This document shows, piece after piece, positions 11,309 to 21,791 of a stretch of 64,000 bases of DNA. The stretch is from assembly GCA_026400535.1 (NCBI GenBank), contig JAPLOU010000022.1, forward strand, positions 1-64,000. Direction: 5' to 3'. The notes beneath the pieces were generated by a model, which had not been told where the DNA came from, ran no database searches, and saw nothing but the letters and a program-made list of their open reading frames with translations. How positions within the stretch are numbered: the stretch's first letter is position 1; every line of letters starts with the position of its first letter. A program made the translations under genes and the position numbers. This DNA comes from Hyphomicrobiales bacterium. GTDB taxonomy: Bacteria; Pseudomonadota; Alphaproteobacteria; Rhizobiales; Beijerinckiaceae.

Positions 11309-11536
11309 GACAAGACCGCGTCACACGACCTAATTCACAGAGCTTTTGTGGATATTGTTTCTCCATTGACGCCACCGTCGTTTCCTCTTTGCAAGCCAGG
11401 TTCAGACAGCCTCTTGTAAAGATCGCGGCTTTTCCCCATATTCCGCGGTGTCGGCGGCTGCCGGCGCCGGTGGGGCCTGGACAGTCCCGTCGGAAAACGT
11501 GGTCCATTGGTCTTCCCAAGGGAGTGGAGCTTCTCC

Positions 11537-12284
11537 ATGAGCAATTTCGATCCTAACGCTTCGGCCTGGGGCACGCCTTATGCCCAGCAGCGCAGCGCAG
11601 CCGAGGTCGATCAGGGCCTCCGGTCCTCACATGATTCTGGGCCTGGCCGTTTCCGGCCTGGTCGCGATGGGCACCAACATGCTCGCCACCGCGACCAACG
11701 CGGCTGGCCGCTCCGTGCTGACCCCCATCGGCCAGATGCTGTATGTCAGCCCCCTGAAGTGGGTGATCATGCTGGCGCCGCTGGCCTTCATCCTGCTGTT
11801 CTCGTTCCGGGCCGAGAAGATGTCGGCCTCGAGCGCTCGCGCCATGTTCTATGCCTTCGCGGCAGTGATGGGCCTGTCGTTGTCGACCATCCTGGTGGTG
11901 TTCACCAAGGGTTCCGTCGTGCAGATGTTCTTCGTGACGGCGGCTGCATTCGGCGGCCTGAGCCTGTTCGGCTACACAACGAAGAAGTCGCTCTCGCGCC
12001 TTGGGTCGTTCCTGATCATGGGTCTGATCGGCCTGATGATCGCCTCGATCGTCAACCTGTTCATGCAGTCGAGCGCGCTCACCTTCGCGATCTCCGCGAT
12101 CGGCGTTCTGGTCTTCGCGGGCCTGACCGCTTGGGACACGCAGCGCCTCAAGGAAATGTACCTCTACGGCGAGGGCACGGCCGAAGAGCTCGCCAAGCTG
12201 TCAATCAACGGCGCGCTCTCGCTCTACCTGAACTTCATCAACATGTTCCAGATGCTGATGAACCTGTTCGGTCAGCGCGAATAG
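11537..12284 (+). pseudogene. Bax inhibitor-1 (BI-1/YccA) family protein, apparently frameshifted with a small deletion near 11625
   Basis: N-terminus MSNFDPNASAWGTPYAQQRSAAEVDQGLRS is in the frame of 11537; the remainder (MILGLAVSGLVAMGTN...FINMFQMLMNLFGQRE) is in the frame of 11580..12284. Confidence 0.65.
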
Positions 12285-12311
12285 TTCGCCCCAGCCTTGG
12301 CTGACGCAACA

Positions 12312-12345
12312 GACCCCGGTGCGCAAGCGCCGGGGTCTTGTTCTT
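12312..12345 (+). terminator. Rho-independent terminator after BI-1 gene
   Basis: GACCCCGG-tgcgcaagcg-CCGGGGTC followed by TTGTTCTT. Confidence 0.8.
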
Positions 12346-12387
12346 GACACCGACCCAGGCGCAGGGGCAGGGCCGGCCTTGCAGGCC

Positions 12388-12753
12388 TCAGCGCACCAGC
12401 TTCACCGGCTTGTCGAGCACCTGAAGGACCCGCGCTAGGTCCTGCCCGCGTTTCAGGATCAGGCCGCCCGTCGTGGTGACGCTGTAGGCGCCTTGCTTTC
12501 GGGCGAGGGAGGGGTTCTTGACCACGCGGTACAGCGGCATTTCGGAGGTGCGCCGGAAGATCGAGAACACCGCCGTCTCCCTGAGAAAGTCGATGGCATA
12601 GTCGCGCCACTCGCCCTCCGCGACCTTCCGGCCATACAGGTTGAGGATAAGCCTCAACTCATGCCGGTCGAACGAAACACGCTCTGCCATCGCCCGGTGA
12701 AGCGGCACGACTGTCGCTTCACGCTCTGTCTCGGGGGTATCCGCTTCCGCCAC
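12388..12753 (-). CDS. DUF2794 domain-containing protein
   Basis: VSFDRHELRLILNLYGRKVAEGEWRDYAIDF...FSIFRRTSEMPLYRVVKNP, recognisable DUF2794. Confidence 0.85.
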   Translation of the reverse strand: MAEADTPETEREATVVPLHRAMAERVSFDRHELRLILNLYGRKVAEGEWRDYAIDFLRETAVFSIFRRTSEMPLYRVVKNPSLARKQGAYSVTTTGGLILKRGQDLARVLQVLDKPVKLVR

Positions 12754-12899
12754 CAGGCCTTCTCCGCCACGTTGCGACAGCGCCCATGATGGGCCGGCCC
12801 GCCCCGGCTGGCAAGCGCGATCCGGACGGCTTCACGCGACGGTCACAGATGCCCTGTTTTGGCCTGTTTCGCGCCCAGCAATGACCATGATGCCGGCGA

Positions 12900-13047
12900 T
12901 ACTCAATCACGTTGCCTCGACGGCCCCGTCTGGTTGCGCCCTGGACATGTCAGCCCCCAGCCCCCCGGGGTACGATCCGGCCGGGCCACTCCATCGAGGT
13001 TCCTTGGCCGGCCCGTGGGCGTTACCGCGCGGGCCGGCCTTTCTTTC
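12900..13047 (+). ncRNA. Candidate structured small RNA ending at an orphan terminator
   Basis: No ORF explains a strong + strand terminator here; upstream complementary arms CCTCGACGGCCC (12915-12926) and GGGCC...CCATCGAGG (12983-12999) could form a closing stem. Confidence 0.3.
13006..13046 (+). terminator. Rho-independent terminator
   Basis: GGCCGGCCCG-tgggcgttaccgcg-CGGGCCGGCC followed by TTTCTTT. Confidence 0.75.
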
Positions 13048-13062
13048 GAGCAGGCTGACGAT

Positions 13063-13680
13063 CTAGCGGGCCATCGCATGGTAGGCGCGGTTGGGCCGCA
13101 GGTCGGTGGCCGAGGCGACGCGGTTCGACATGTTGTAGAAAGCCGCGACGGTCGCGATGTCCCAGATCTCGCGCTCGCTGAATCCCGCGCCGCGCAGGGC
13201 CGCGCGGTGGTCCTCGCCAACCAGATGCGGCGTTGCCGTGAGCATGTCGGCGAAGGACAACATGGCGCGATGCCGGTCCGAAAGCGCGGCACAGCGCCAG
13301 TTCATCACAAGGATTTCACCCAGAATCGGATCACCCGACATCTGTCTCACGGCGGCTCCGTGCGCGGTCAGGCAGTAATAGCAGCGGTTGGCGGCTGACA
13401 CGACCACCGCGATCATCTCGCGCTCCAGCTTGGACAGACCTGAAGGCGCCAGCATCAGGTCGTTGTAGAGCGCGGCAAACGCCTGCAGGTGGGCGTCGTC
13501 ATGGGCGAAGGCCTGCAGCACGTTCGGCACGAAGCCGATCTTCTCATCGCACTTGGCGAGATAGGCCGCCATGTCGGGTGACAGCGCCGCCTGCGGAAGC
13601 TGCAGCGCCATGACATGCTCCGCCTGATCCTGCCGGGATGGAACCTCGCCCGTCGCTTTCTTGTCACGTGCCATGCCCAT
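13063..13680 (-). CDS. Peroxidase-related enzyme / carboxymuconolactone decarboxylase (AhpD-like) family
   Basis: Contains EREMIAVVVSAANRCYYCLTAHGAAVR (CxxC-xxx-H motif). Confidence 0.88.
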   Translation of the reverse strand: MGMARDKKATGEVPSRQDQAEHVMALQLPQAALSPDMAAYLAKCDEKIGFVPNVLQAFAHDDAHLQAFAALYNDLMLAPSGLSKLEREMIAVVVSAANRCYYCLTAHGAAVRQMSGDPILGEILVMNWRCAALSDRHRAMLSFADMLTATPHLVGEDHRAALRGAGFSEREIWDIATVAAFYNMSNRVASATDLRPNRAYHAMAR

Positions 13681-13836
13681 TCTCCTTCAGGCGACTGTCT
13701 GGTCTCGCTGGCCGTCTCGCATGCTTGCGACGGCGGCGCGATGCAGGCTGATGCGTCGAACGTTGCACAAGACCGGCGCATATGTCATCCGTCGGACAAC
13801 ACAGACGCCCGAATGGGCGCATCAGGGGGATCGCCC

Positions 13837-16800
13837 ATGGCCCGGACGCCGTCAGGCAGGACTGCCAACCCTCGTCCCGCCACCTCCGCCCCGGACATTC
13901 CGCCGGATGCGGGGGACCTGAAAGCCTTCACCGACCTTCTCTTTGCCCATGTGGCTGCCGAGGACATCGCCGCCCATGACAGGGACGATCTCGGCCGCTT
14001 CGCCGCCGGGGCTCTGGCCCAGTTGCGGACGCAGCGCCTGCCGCACACGACCCGCGTGAACCTGCGCGACGAGACTGTCAGCCATGGCGGCGTGCGCCGC
14101 GAGCTGACGATCATCGAGGTGGTCAATGACAATATGCCCTTCCTGCTCGATTCGACCCTGTCCGAGCTGGCCGAACAGGGGCTCGAGCCGAAGCTTGTCG
14201 CCCACCCGATCGTCGCCGTGGCCCGTGACGAGGCCGGCGGCCTTGTTCGCATGGCAGGCGACGCCTCGGCCCGCGCGCCGGAAGGCACCCTGCGCGAAAG
14301 CCTGATCCACATCCATATCGAGGCCCTGCCCGACCCTGCGCCGCGCGAAAGGCTCATCGCCGGCCTGAACAGGGTCTATGCCGATGTCCGTGTGGCCGTC
14401 GATGACTGGTCGTCCATGCGGACAAGGCTTGGCGCCGCCATGCAGGCCTACCGCAACAATCCGCCGCCCCTGCCCGAGGAGGAAATGGCCGAGGCCATGC
14501 GTTTCCTCGACTGGATCAGCGGGGACAATTTCACCTTCCTCGGCATGCGCGAATACCGCTTTGCCAAGGGCTCGGAGGCCGCGGATCAGGTGGGCGGAAC
14601 CGGCCTCGGCATCCTGCGCGATCCATCCGTGATGGTGCTCAGGCGCGGGCGCGACCTGGTGGCGACGACGCCCGAGATCCGCGCTTTCCTCAATCGCCCG
14701 CAGGCGCTGATCATCACCAAGGCGAACGTGAAGAGCCGCGTTCACCGCCGCGTCCATCTCGACTATGTCGGCATCAAGCTTTTCACCGCCGACGGACGGC
14801 TTGACGGCGAATTGCGGATCGTCGGCCTCCTGACCTCGAGCGCCTACACCGGAACCGCAGCATCGGTGCCCTATCTGCGCCTGAAGGTCGCGCAGGTGGC
14901 AAGGATGGCGGGCTTCGATCAGGCCAGCTACTCCGGCCGCTCCTTGATGAATGTCCTCGATTCTTATCCGCGCGACGAGCTCTTCCAGATCAATGTCGAG
15001 ACGCTGCACCGCTTTGCCCTGGACATCCAGCAGCTCACCGAGCGACCCCGCATCCGGGCCCTGGCCCGGATCGACGAGTTCGACCGCTTTGTCTCGGTGC
15101 TCGTCTACATCCCGAAGGACCGCTACGACACCTCCGTGCGCCGCCGTGTCGGGGATTTCCTGTGCCGGGTCTTTGCCGGCCGGCTGTCAGCGGCCTACCC
15201 GGCCTATCCGGAGGGGCCGCTCGCCCGCACCCACTATATCATCGGGCGGGACGACGGCGACACGCCACGCATTGACCGCGCCACGCTGGAAGCCGGGATC
15301 TCGGCCATCGTCCGGACCTGGGCCGATGGGCTGAAGGAGGCGCTGGCCCGTGCCAAGGGTGATGCGAAGGCGAGGCTGTCCGCCGAGCGCTACGCCGACG
15401 CGTTCGGCGCGGCCTACCGCGAGAATTTCGCCGCCACAGAGGCTCTTGAGGACATCGCGATTCTCGACACCCTGTCCGTCGACAAGCCGCGTGCGGTCGA
15501 TTTCTATCGGCGCGAAGGCGACCCGAGCGGGCGCGTCAATCTCAAGGTCTTCACCCGCGCAACCCCAATGCCCTTGTCGCAGCGCGTGCCGATGCTGGAG
15601 AACATGGGCTTCACGGTGGTCAACGAACGCACCTACCGCATCGTCCCGGCCGGGTCATCGGAAGCCGAACGTGTCTGGCTGCATGACATGGCGCTGGAAC
15701 GGACGGCCGGCGGACAGATTGACATCGCCGTTGCGGAACCTGCCATCGAGGCAGCGCTCATGGCCCAGTTCGCCGGCCTGACCGAACCCGACCGCTATGA
15801 TGCCCTCGTGCTGGAGGCCGGTCTGGCCTGGCGTGACGTGGCGCTGATGCGCGCGCTGGGCCGCTATCTGAGACAGGTCGGCGTCCCTTACGGCCAGGAT
15901 TACCTTGCCGGTACACTCGCCCGTCACCGCGACATCACGCGGACGCTCGCCAGAAGCTTCCACAACCGGTTTGATCCGCGCATCGAGCAGGCCGCCCGCA
16001 GCCACGCCGCGCCGGAACTGGCCCACAGGCTGGACCAGCAACTGTCTGCAGTCAGCAGCCTTGACGATGACCGCATCCTGCGGCGCTTCGCCAATCTGAT
16101 CGACGCGGCTCTGCGCACCAACTACTTCCAGATCGGCAGCGACGGCTTCGCCCGTCCGGTGATCGCGTTCAAATTCGACAGCGGCAAGGTCGAGGGCCTG
16201 CCGGCGCCGCGGCCGCTCTACGAGATCTTCGTCTATTCGCCGCGTGTCGAGGGCGTACATCTGCGTTTCGGCAAGGTCGCGCGCGGCGGGCTGCGCTGGT
16301 CGGACCGACCGCAGGACTTCCGCACCGAGGTGCTCGGCCTGGTCAAGGCGCAGCAGGTGAAGAATGCGGTTATCGTTCCGGTCGGAGCCAAGGGTGGCTT
16401 CGTGCCCAAGCAGTTGCCGCCCGCATCGGATCGCGCGGCCTGGTTCGCCGAAGGCACCGAGAGCTACCGGGTCTTCGTGCGCACGCTCCTGGAACTGACC
16501 GACAACCTCGACGGCGAACGGATCGTGCCGCCCGCCAACACACGTCGCTATGACGGCGATGATCCGTATCTCGTGGTGGCCGCCGACAAGGGCACCGCCA
16601 CCTTTTCGGACACGGCGAACGCCCTGTCCGCCGAGAAGGGCCACTGGCTCGGCGACGCCTTCGCGTCGGGCGGCAGCCAGGGCTATGATCACAAGAAGAT
16701 GGGCATCACGGCGCGCGGCGCCTGGGAAGCCGTCAAACGCCACTTCCGCGAAATCGACCATGACATCCAGGTGACCCCTTTCACCGTGGCAGGGGTCGGC

Positions 16801-18672
16801 GACATGTCCGGCGACGTGTTCGGCAACGGGATGCTGCTCTCCCCAGTCATCAGGCTGGTTGCGGCCTTCGATCACCGCGACATCTTCCTCGACCCCAACC
16901 CCGATGTGGCCGTGTCGCTCAAGGAGCGCGAGCGCCTGTTCACCCTGCCACGCTCGAGCTGGCAGGACTACGACGCCTCGCTGATATCGGTCGGCGGCGG
17001 CGTGTTTCCGCGCAGCGCAAAATCCGTTCCGCTCTGCGCAAGGCTCCGCCAGCTGCTCGATCTCGACAAGCCCGAAGCCACACCGCAGGAGGTCATGAGC
17101 GCCATCCTGAAGGCCCGTGTCGACCTTCTCTGGTTTGGCGGCATCGGCACCTACATCCGCGCCTCGGGCGAAACCGACGCGGAGGTTGGCGACCGGGCCA
17201 ATGATGCGATCCGGATCACCGGGCTCGACCTCCGCGCCAAGGTGGTCGGCGAGGGCGCCAATCTCGGCGCCACACAGCGCGGGCGGATCGAGGCGGCCCG
17301 CGCCGGCGTTCGGCTCAACACCGACGCGATCGACAATTCGGCGGGCGTCAACACGTCCGACGTCGAGGTCAATATCAAGATCGCCCTGACTGCCCCCGAG
17401 CGGGACGGCCGGCTGACCCCGGATACCCGCAACGCCTTGCTGGCGGCCATGACCGACGAGGTCGCACTGCTGGTCCTGCGCAACAACTATCTCCAGTCCC
17501 TGGCGCTTTCGCTGGCCGAACGGCGCGGCGCTGCCGAGCTTCCCCTGGCGCGGGCGCAGATGCGCACGCTGGAGAGGGAAGGGCGCCTCGATCGCGCTGT
17601 CGAGTTCCTGCCTGCCGACGCCGTTCTGGCCGGCCGCGAGCAGCGCCAGGAAGGCATGACGCGGCCCGAGCTGGCCGTGCTGCTCGCCTATGCCAAGCTC
17701 GCACTGTATGACGACCTGCTCTCGAGCCCGCTGCCGGATGAGCCATACCTCGCCAACGAGTTGACCCGGTATTTCCCGGGGGCTATGCGCGAACGCTTCG
17801 CCGACGCCATCACCGGGCATCGCCTGCGCCGCGAGATCATCTCGACGCAGCTTGCCAATGCGGTCGTCAACCGTGCCGGAGCGGGTGTTGTGGCGCGGCT
17901 GTCGGACGAGACAGGCGCAGACACCGCGGCCATCGCCCGCGCCTATATCTTGACCCGCGACGCCTTCGGCTTGCTCGACATCAACCTTGCCATCGACCGG
18001 CTGGATGCGATGCTGGGCGGTGCGACCCAGTTGGCGCTCTATGGTGCGGTGCAGGAGACGTTGGTGGCGCGCATGGTCTGGTTCCTGCGCAACGCCGATG
18101 TCAGCCAGCCGCTGGAGGAGCAGGTGAGGCGTTTCGGTGCCGGTGTCGCAGCCATTGCGGCGGCAGGCACGAGCCTTGCCACGGATCAGGCGCGGCGCAG
18201 CGCCTCCATCAAGGTCTGGACGGAGGCTGGCGTACCAGGCGAACTCGCCACGCGCATCGTCGATCTGCACGCTCTTCAGGCAGCCCCCGACGGCGTGCTG
18301 ATTGCCGAGCAGAGTGGCGCAGCGGTTTCGGACGCGGTGTCGATGCTGTTTGGCGTCACCGAGGCGTTTGGCGCCGGACAGCTCAAACAGGCGGGGGCCG
18401 CCCTCCATACGACGGACCGTTTCGAACGGCTTGCCATCGACCGCGCGGTCGAGCGGATCGACCTGTCGCTGCGGGCCATGTCCGTTGATGTGCTCAGGCA
18501 GCATGGCGAGGGGCGCAGCGCGCTGGATGCATGGCGCGGCCTGCGGCCGGCCGGGGTCGCCCAGTTCACCACGTCGCTTGCGGACCTGCTCGACAGCGGC
18601 CTGACACCTGCCAAACTCTCGGTCGCCGCGAGCCTGATGGATGATCTGGCCCGCTCGGTGGCGAAGCGCTGA
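13837..18672 (+). CDS. NAD-specific glutamate dehydrogenase (large, ~1600 aa type)
   Basis: About 1611 aa; [44 protein letters not shown] and [15 protein letters not shown] motifs. Confidence 0.95.
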   Translation: MARTPSGRTANPRPATSAPDIPPDAGDLKAFTDLLFAHVAAEDIAAHDRDDLGRFAAGALAQLRTQRLPHTTRVNLRDETVSHGGVRRELTIIEVVNDNMPFLLDSTLSELAEQGLEPKLVAHPIVAVARDEAGGLVRMAGDASARAPEGTLRESLIHIHIEALPDPAPRERLIAGLNRVYADVRVAVDDWSSMRTRLGAAMQAYRNNPPPLPEEEMAEAMRFLDWISGDNFTFLGMREYRFAKGSEAADQVGGTGLGILRDPSVMVLRRGRDLVATTPEIRAFLNRPQALIITKANVKSRVHRRVHLDYVGIKLFTADGRLDGELRIVGLLTSSAYTGTAASVPYLRLKVAQVARMAGFDQASYSGRSLMNVLDSYPRDELFQINVETLHRFALDIQQLTERPRIRALARIDEFDRFVSVLVYIPKDRYDTSVRRRVGDFLCRVFAGRLSAAYPAYPEGPLARTHYIIGRDDGDTPRIDRATLEAGISAIVRTWADGLKEALARAKGDAKARLSAERYADAFGAAYRENFAATEALEDIAILDTLSVDKPRAVDFYRREGDPSGRVNLKVFTRATPMPLSQRVPMLENMGFTVVNERTYRIVPAGSSEAERVWLHDMALERTAGGQIDIAVAEPAIEAALMAQFAGLTEPDRYDALVLEAGLAWRDVALMRALGRYLRQVGVPYGQDYLAGTLARHRDITRTLARSFHNRFDPRIEQAARSHAAPELAHRLDQQLSAVSSLDDDRILRRFANLIDAALRTNYFQIGSDGFARPVIAFKFDSGKVEGLPAPRPLYEIFVYSPRVEGVHLRFGKVARGGLRWSDRPQDFRTEVLGLVKAQQVKNAVIVPVGAKGGFVPKQLPPASDRAAWFAEGTESYRVFVRTLLELTDNLDGERIVPPANTRRYDGDDPYLVVAADKGTATFSDTANALSAEKGHWLGDAFASGGSQGYDHKKMGITARGAWEAVKRHFREIDHDIQVTPFTVAGVGDMSGDVFGNGMLLSPVIRLVAAFDHRDIFLDPNPDVAVSLKERERLFTLPRSSWQDYDASLISVGGGVFPRSAKSVPLCARLRQLLDLDKPEATPQEVMSAILKARVDLLWFGGIGTYIRASGETDAEVGDRANDAIRITGLDLRAKVVGEGANLGATQRGRIEAARAGVRLNTDAIDNSAGVNTSDVEVNIKIALTAPERDGRLTPDTRNALLAAMTDEVALLVLRNNYLQSLALSLAERRGAAELPLARAQMRTLEREGRLDRAVEFLPADAVLAGREQRQEGMTRPELAVLLAYAKLALYDDLLSSPLPDEPYLANELTRYFPGAMRERFADAITGHRLRREIISTQLANAVVNRAGAGVVARLSDETGADTAAIARAYILTRDAFGLLDINLAIDRLDAMLGGATQLALYGAVQETLVARMVWFLRNADVSQPLEEQVRRFGAGVAAIAAAGTSLATDQARRSASIKVWTEAGVPGELATRIVDLHALQAAPDGVLIAEQSGAAVSDAVSMLFGVTEAFGAGQLKQAGAALHTTDRFERLAIDRAVERIDLSLRAMSVDVLRQHGEGRSALDAWRGLRPAGVAQFTTSLADLLDSGLTPAKLSVAASLMDDLARSVAKR

Positions 18673-18731
18673 GGCCGGCTGGCCATCGCCGCGACTCTGC
18701 GCTAAACCGCCAGACAACGAAAAGGACAGCC

Positions 18732-18935
18732 ATGAGCCAAGACCACAGTGTCCCCGTCAACGGTTTGCGCGCTGATCCCAAGCTGCTGGAGCTTCTTGTC
18801 TGCCCGGTCACCAAGACGACGCTCGTCTACGACGCTGCGCGGCAGGAACTGGTCTCGATGGCCGCGAAGCTGGCTTATCCGATCCGCGACGGTATCCCCA
18901 TCATGTTACCGGAAGAAGCACGGCCGATCGACTAG
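18732..18935 (+). CDS. Trm112 family protein
   Basis: [20 protein letters not shown]...[18 protein letters not shown]. Confidence 0.92.
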   Translation: MSQDHSVPVNGLRADPKLLELLVCPVTKTTLVYDAARQELVSMAAKLAYPIRDGIPIMLPEEARPID

Positions 18936-18943
18936 CTCCGGCC

Positions 18944-20190
18944 TCAGACAGCCTCACCCCGGAGCAACCGCGGCTGCCTTGTGCTGTTCCCCGCGGCCTC
19001 GCGCATGAACATCGCCTTCAGGCCGGGCATGCGGTCGACCAGCCCAAGGCCGAGGTCACGGGCGAGGCGCACCGGGGTCACGTCATTCGAGAACAGGCGG
19101 TTGAGGCCGTCCGTCACCACGCCCATGGCCACCGTGTCGAACCGCCGCGCGGCCTGATAGGGCGCGAGCGAGGCCCCGGTTCCCACGTCGAGGCCAAGCC
19201 GCGCCGCATCCACCACGGCCTGAGCGAGCGAGGCCGCGTCCTTGAGGCCGAGATTGAGACCCTGTCCGGCGATCGGGTGGATCACATGCGCTGCATCCCC
19301 CAGCAGCGCCAGCCGCGGCGCAATGAAGCGCCGCGCGATACCGAAAGAAAGCGGATACGCCTTCGGCGCACTGGCGAGGCGCAGCGCCCCGAGCTGCAGG
19401 CCAAAACGGATTTCCAGCTCGTCGAGGAAATCGTCCGGCTGCAGCGACAGGAGCGTCTGCGCGTCGCCGGTCGCCTCCGTCCAGACGATGGAAGACTGAT
19501 GGCCGATCTGCGCGTCGTCAGGGAGGGGGAGGACGGCAAAGGGGCCGGCCGGCAGGAAATGCTCGATCGCCCGCCCGCCATGGGGCCTGTCATGGGCAAT
19601 GGTGGCCACGATCCCGGACTGCCCGTAGTCCCATCCAACCCAGCCGATTCCCGCCCCCTCCCGCAGGCGAGAGCGAGCGCCGTCGGCGGCAACGACCAGC
19701 GCGGCCCGCTGTCGCTCGCCATCCGCGTAGTCGACGGTGGCGGCGTCCTGATCGGCAGCAACCCCGCTGACGCTGACCGGCCTCAGCGTCACGCCGGCCC
19801 CCCGGCACGCCGCGGTCAGGACCTGATTGATCCCCCGGCTCAACACCATGTGGGCGAAGGGTTCGCGGTCCACGCCGTCATCGGTCCCGCGGTTCGCAAA
19901 GGTCAGATAACCGGGGCGCACGACATCGCGGGTCTTGCTGTCCGTGACGATCATCTCGGTGATCGGCTGCGCCCCACCCGCCATCGCACCCCAGACGCCG
20001 AGCGCAGCGAACATGCGCCGCCCAGCGGCGGAGATGGCATAGGCGCGGCCATCGGCGCGCCCCGGCTGCGCCAGAACCGGATCAGCCAGCACGACGTCAT
20101 GGCCCGCTCCGAGCGCCTGCTTTAGCGCCAGCGCGAGGCTGAGCCCGCCAAGTCCTCCACCGGCAATGATGATGCGCTGCGCCACGGTTG
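18944..20190 (-). CDS. UbiH/UbiF/VisC/COQ6 family ubiquinone biosynthesis FAD hydroxylase
   Basis: IIIAGGGLGGLSLALAL, VAADGARSRLREGAGIG, LLGDAAHVIHPIAGQGLNLGLKDAA; likely GTG start, exact start uncertain. Confidence 0.9.
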
Positions 20191-20293
20191 CTTTCTCCAC
20201 GTCGAACTGCCCCTGCTCATGGCGGCAGAGCTTGACGTCATCCCCTGTGGACCTGCCAGATGCAGCTGGCAAGACACCGGAGGATCACACGGC

Positions 20294-21160
20294 ATGTCAA
20301 ACGCGGTCGACGCCCTTCTCGACATCCTTGACCTCGAGCCCCTCGAGCGCAACCTGTTCCGGGGTCGCACCCCGTTGACCGCCAGGAGCCGGGTCTTCGG
20401 CGGACAGGTTGTGGCCCAAGCCCTGGTCGCTGCCTGTCGCACGGTTGAGGCACGGCAGCTGCACTCGCTGCACGCCTATTTCCTGCTGCCCGGCGATCCA
20501 TCGATCCCGATCATCTATGATGTCGACCGGATTCGCGATGGCCGCTCCTTCACGACGCGCCGGGTTGTGGCGATCCAGAAGGGCGAGGCCATCTTCGCCA
20601 TGTCCGCCTCCTTCCACGCCGATGAGTCCGGCTATGAACACCAGATCCCGATGCCCGATGTTCCCCGTCCAGACGAATTGCCCGACGCTGACGAGATGCG
20701 CCGGACGACCCTGCCCTCCCTGCCGCCCGCAGTCCGCGCCTATTTCGCAAGTGACCGGGCGATCGAGCTGAAGCCTGTGGAGCTGTCGCGTTATCGCGAG
20801 GGCGCGCCGCTGCCGCCGAAGTTCCATGTCTGGCTCCGTGCCAGCCACCGGCTGCCGGACAACCCGACGCTGCACCAGTGCGTGCTCGCCTTCGCCTCTG
20901 ACATGACCCTGCTGGACGCCACGCTCATCGCCCATGGGCGCACCGTCTTCGAACGCACCATCCAGGCTGCCAGCCTCGACCATGCTCTTTGGCTCCATCG
21001 TCCGTTCAGGATGGACGAGTGGCTTCTGTACGCACAAGACAGCCCGTCAGCCCATGGAGCCCTCGGCTTTGCACGTGGCCTGATCTTCAATCTGCGTGGC
21101 GACTTGGTCGCTTCTGTTGCCCAGGAGGGTCTTGTTCGGCGTCGGGACGACCTCGCCTGA
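20294..21160 (+). CDS. tesB: Acyl-CoA thioesterase II
   Basis: LDLEPLERNLFRGRTPLTARSRVFGGQVVAQAL...HSLHAYFLLPGDPSIPI. Confidence 0.93.
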   Translation: MSNAVDALLDILDLEPLERNLFRGRTPLTARSRVFGGQVVAQALVAACRTVEARQLHSLHAYFLLPGDPSIPIIYDVDRIRDGRSFTTRRVVAIQKGEAIFAMSASFHADESGYEHQIPMPDVPRPDELPDADEMRRTTLPSLPPAVRAYFASDRAIELKPVELSRYREGAPLPPKFHVWLRASHRLPDNPTLHQCVLAFASDMTLLDATLIAHGRTVFERTIQAASLDHALWLHRPFRMDEWLLYAQDSPSAHGALGFARGLIFNLRGDLVASVAQEGLVRRRDDLA

Positions 21161-21303
21161 CGACAAGACTGCCGCAGTTTGCGGCAAATGCCGCATAATT
21201 GAGCAATTCGTGACGACTGGTCGAGGCGCTGAGCCACCAGGCCCCGCGCCGGCGTGGCGTTAGATCCCTGTTGACCGCATCCCTCCGGCTGTCTGCGCCG
21301 GCT

Positions 21304-21319
21304 TTGGCACGCTCCTTGA
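21304..21319 (+). promoter_or_regulatory. Possible sigma-54 (-24/-12) promoter of glnK-amtB
   Basis: TTGGCACGCTCCTTGA resembles TTGGCACG-N4-TTGC with one mismatch at the -12 GC; upstream of glnK. Confidence 0.4.
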
Positions 21320-21424
21320 TTGCCACCGCTCGGGCATCGGGCGCGAACCGATCGCTGTGCTGCAATCAAGCGTCCGGTCTCCAACCCTGGGTGCCGGCGA
21401 AAACCAGACGAGGTGCGAGGCAAC

Positions 21425-21763
21425 ATGAAAATCGTGATGGCCATCATCAAGCCATTCAAGCTCGAGGAGGTGCGCGATGCGCTGACCTCTCTCGGGGTCC
21501 ATGGCCTGACCGTGACCGAGGTGAAAGGCTACGGCCGCCAGAAGGGTCACACCGAAATCTACCGTGGCGCTGAGTACGCTGTGAGCTTCCTGCCGAAGAT
21601 CAAGATCGAGGTGGCGGTGGCCAATGATCTGGTCGGCAAGGTGATCGACGCCATCACCGCCGCTGCCCGAACCGGGCAGATCGGCGATGGAAAAATCTTC
21701 GTGTCCTCCATTGAACGCGCCGTCCGCATCCGCACAGGCGAAACCGATCAGGACGCGCTCTGA
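21425..21763 (+). CDS. glnK: Nitrogen regulatory protein P-II (GlnK)
   Basis: MKIVMAIIKPFKLEEVRDAL, T-loop EVKGYGRQKGHTEIYRGAEY; adjacent to amtB. Confidence 0.95.
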   Translation: MKIVMAIIKPFKLEEVRDALTSLGVHGLTVTEVKGYGRQKGHTEIYRGAEYAVSFLPKIKIEVAVANDLVGKVIDAITAAARTGQIGDGKIFVSSIERAVRIRTGETDQDAL

Positions 21764-21791
21764 GCCCGCGCCTTTTTTCTGGAGAGTAACC

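Noticed and set aside
12859-13066. Small + strand ORFs at 12.86-13.07 kb as a protein explaining the orphan terminator
   Set aside because: Translations are Pro/Gly/Arg-rich, lack family similarity, and do not end appropriately relative to the terminator; an ncRNA is the better but unproven explanation
15655-18717. 1020-aa ORF antisense to NAD-glutamate dehydrogenase
   Set aside because: Shadow ORF produced by high GC bias; low-complexity R/G/Q/H-rich translation without family motifs, while the + strand frame is a clear GDH
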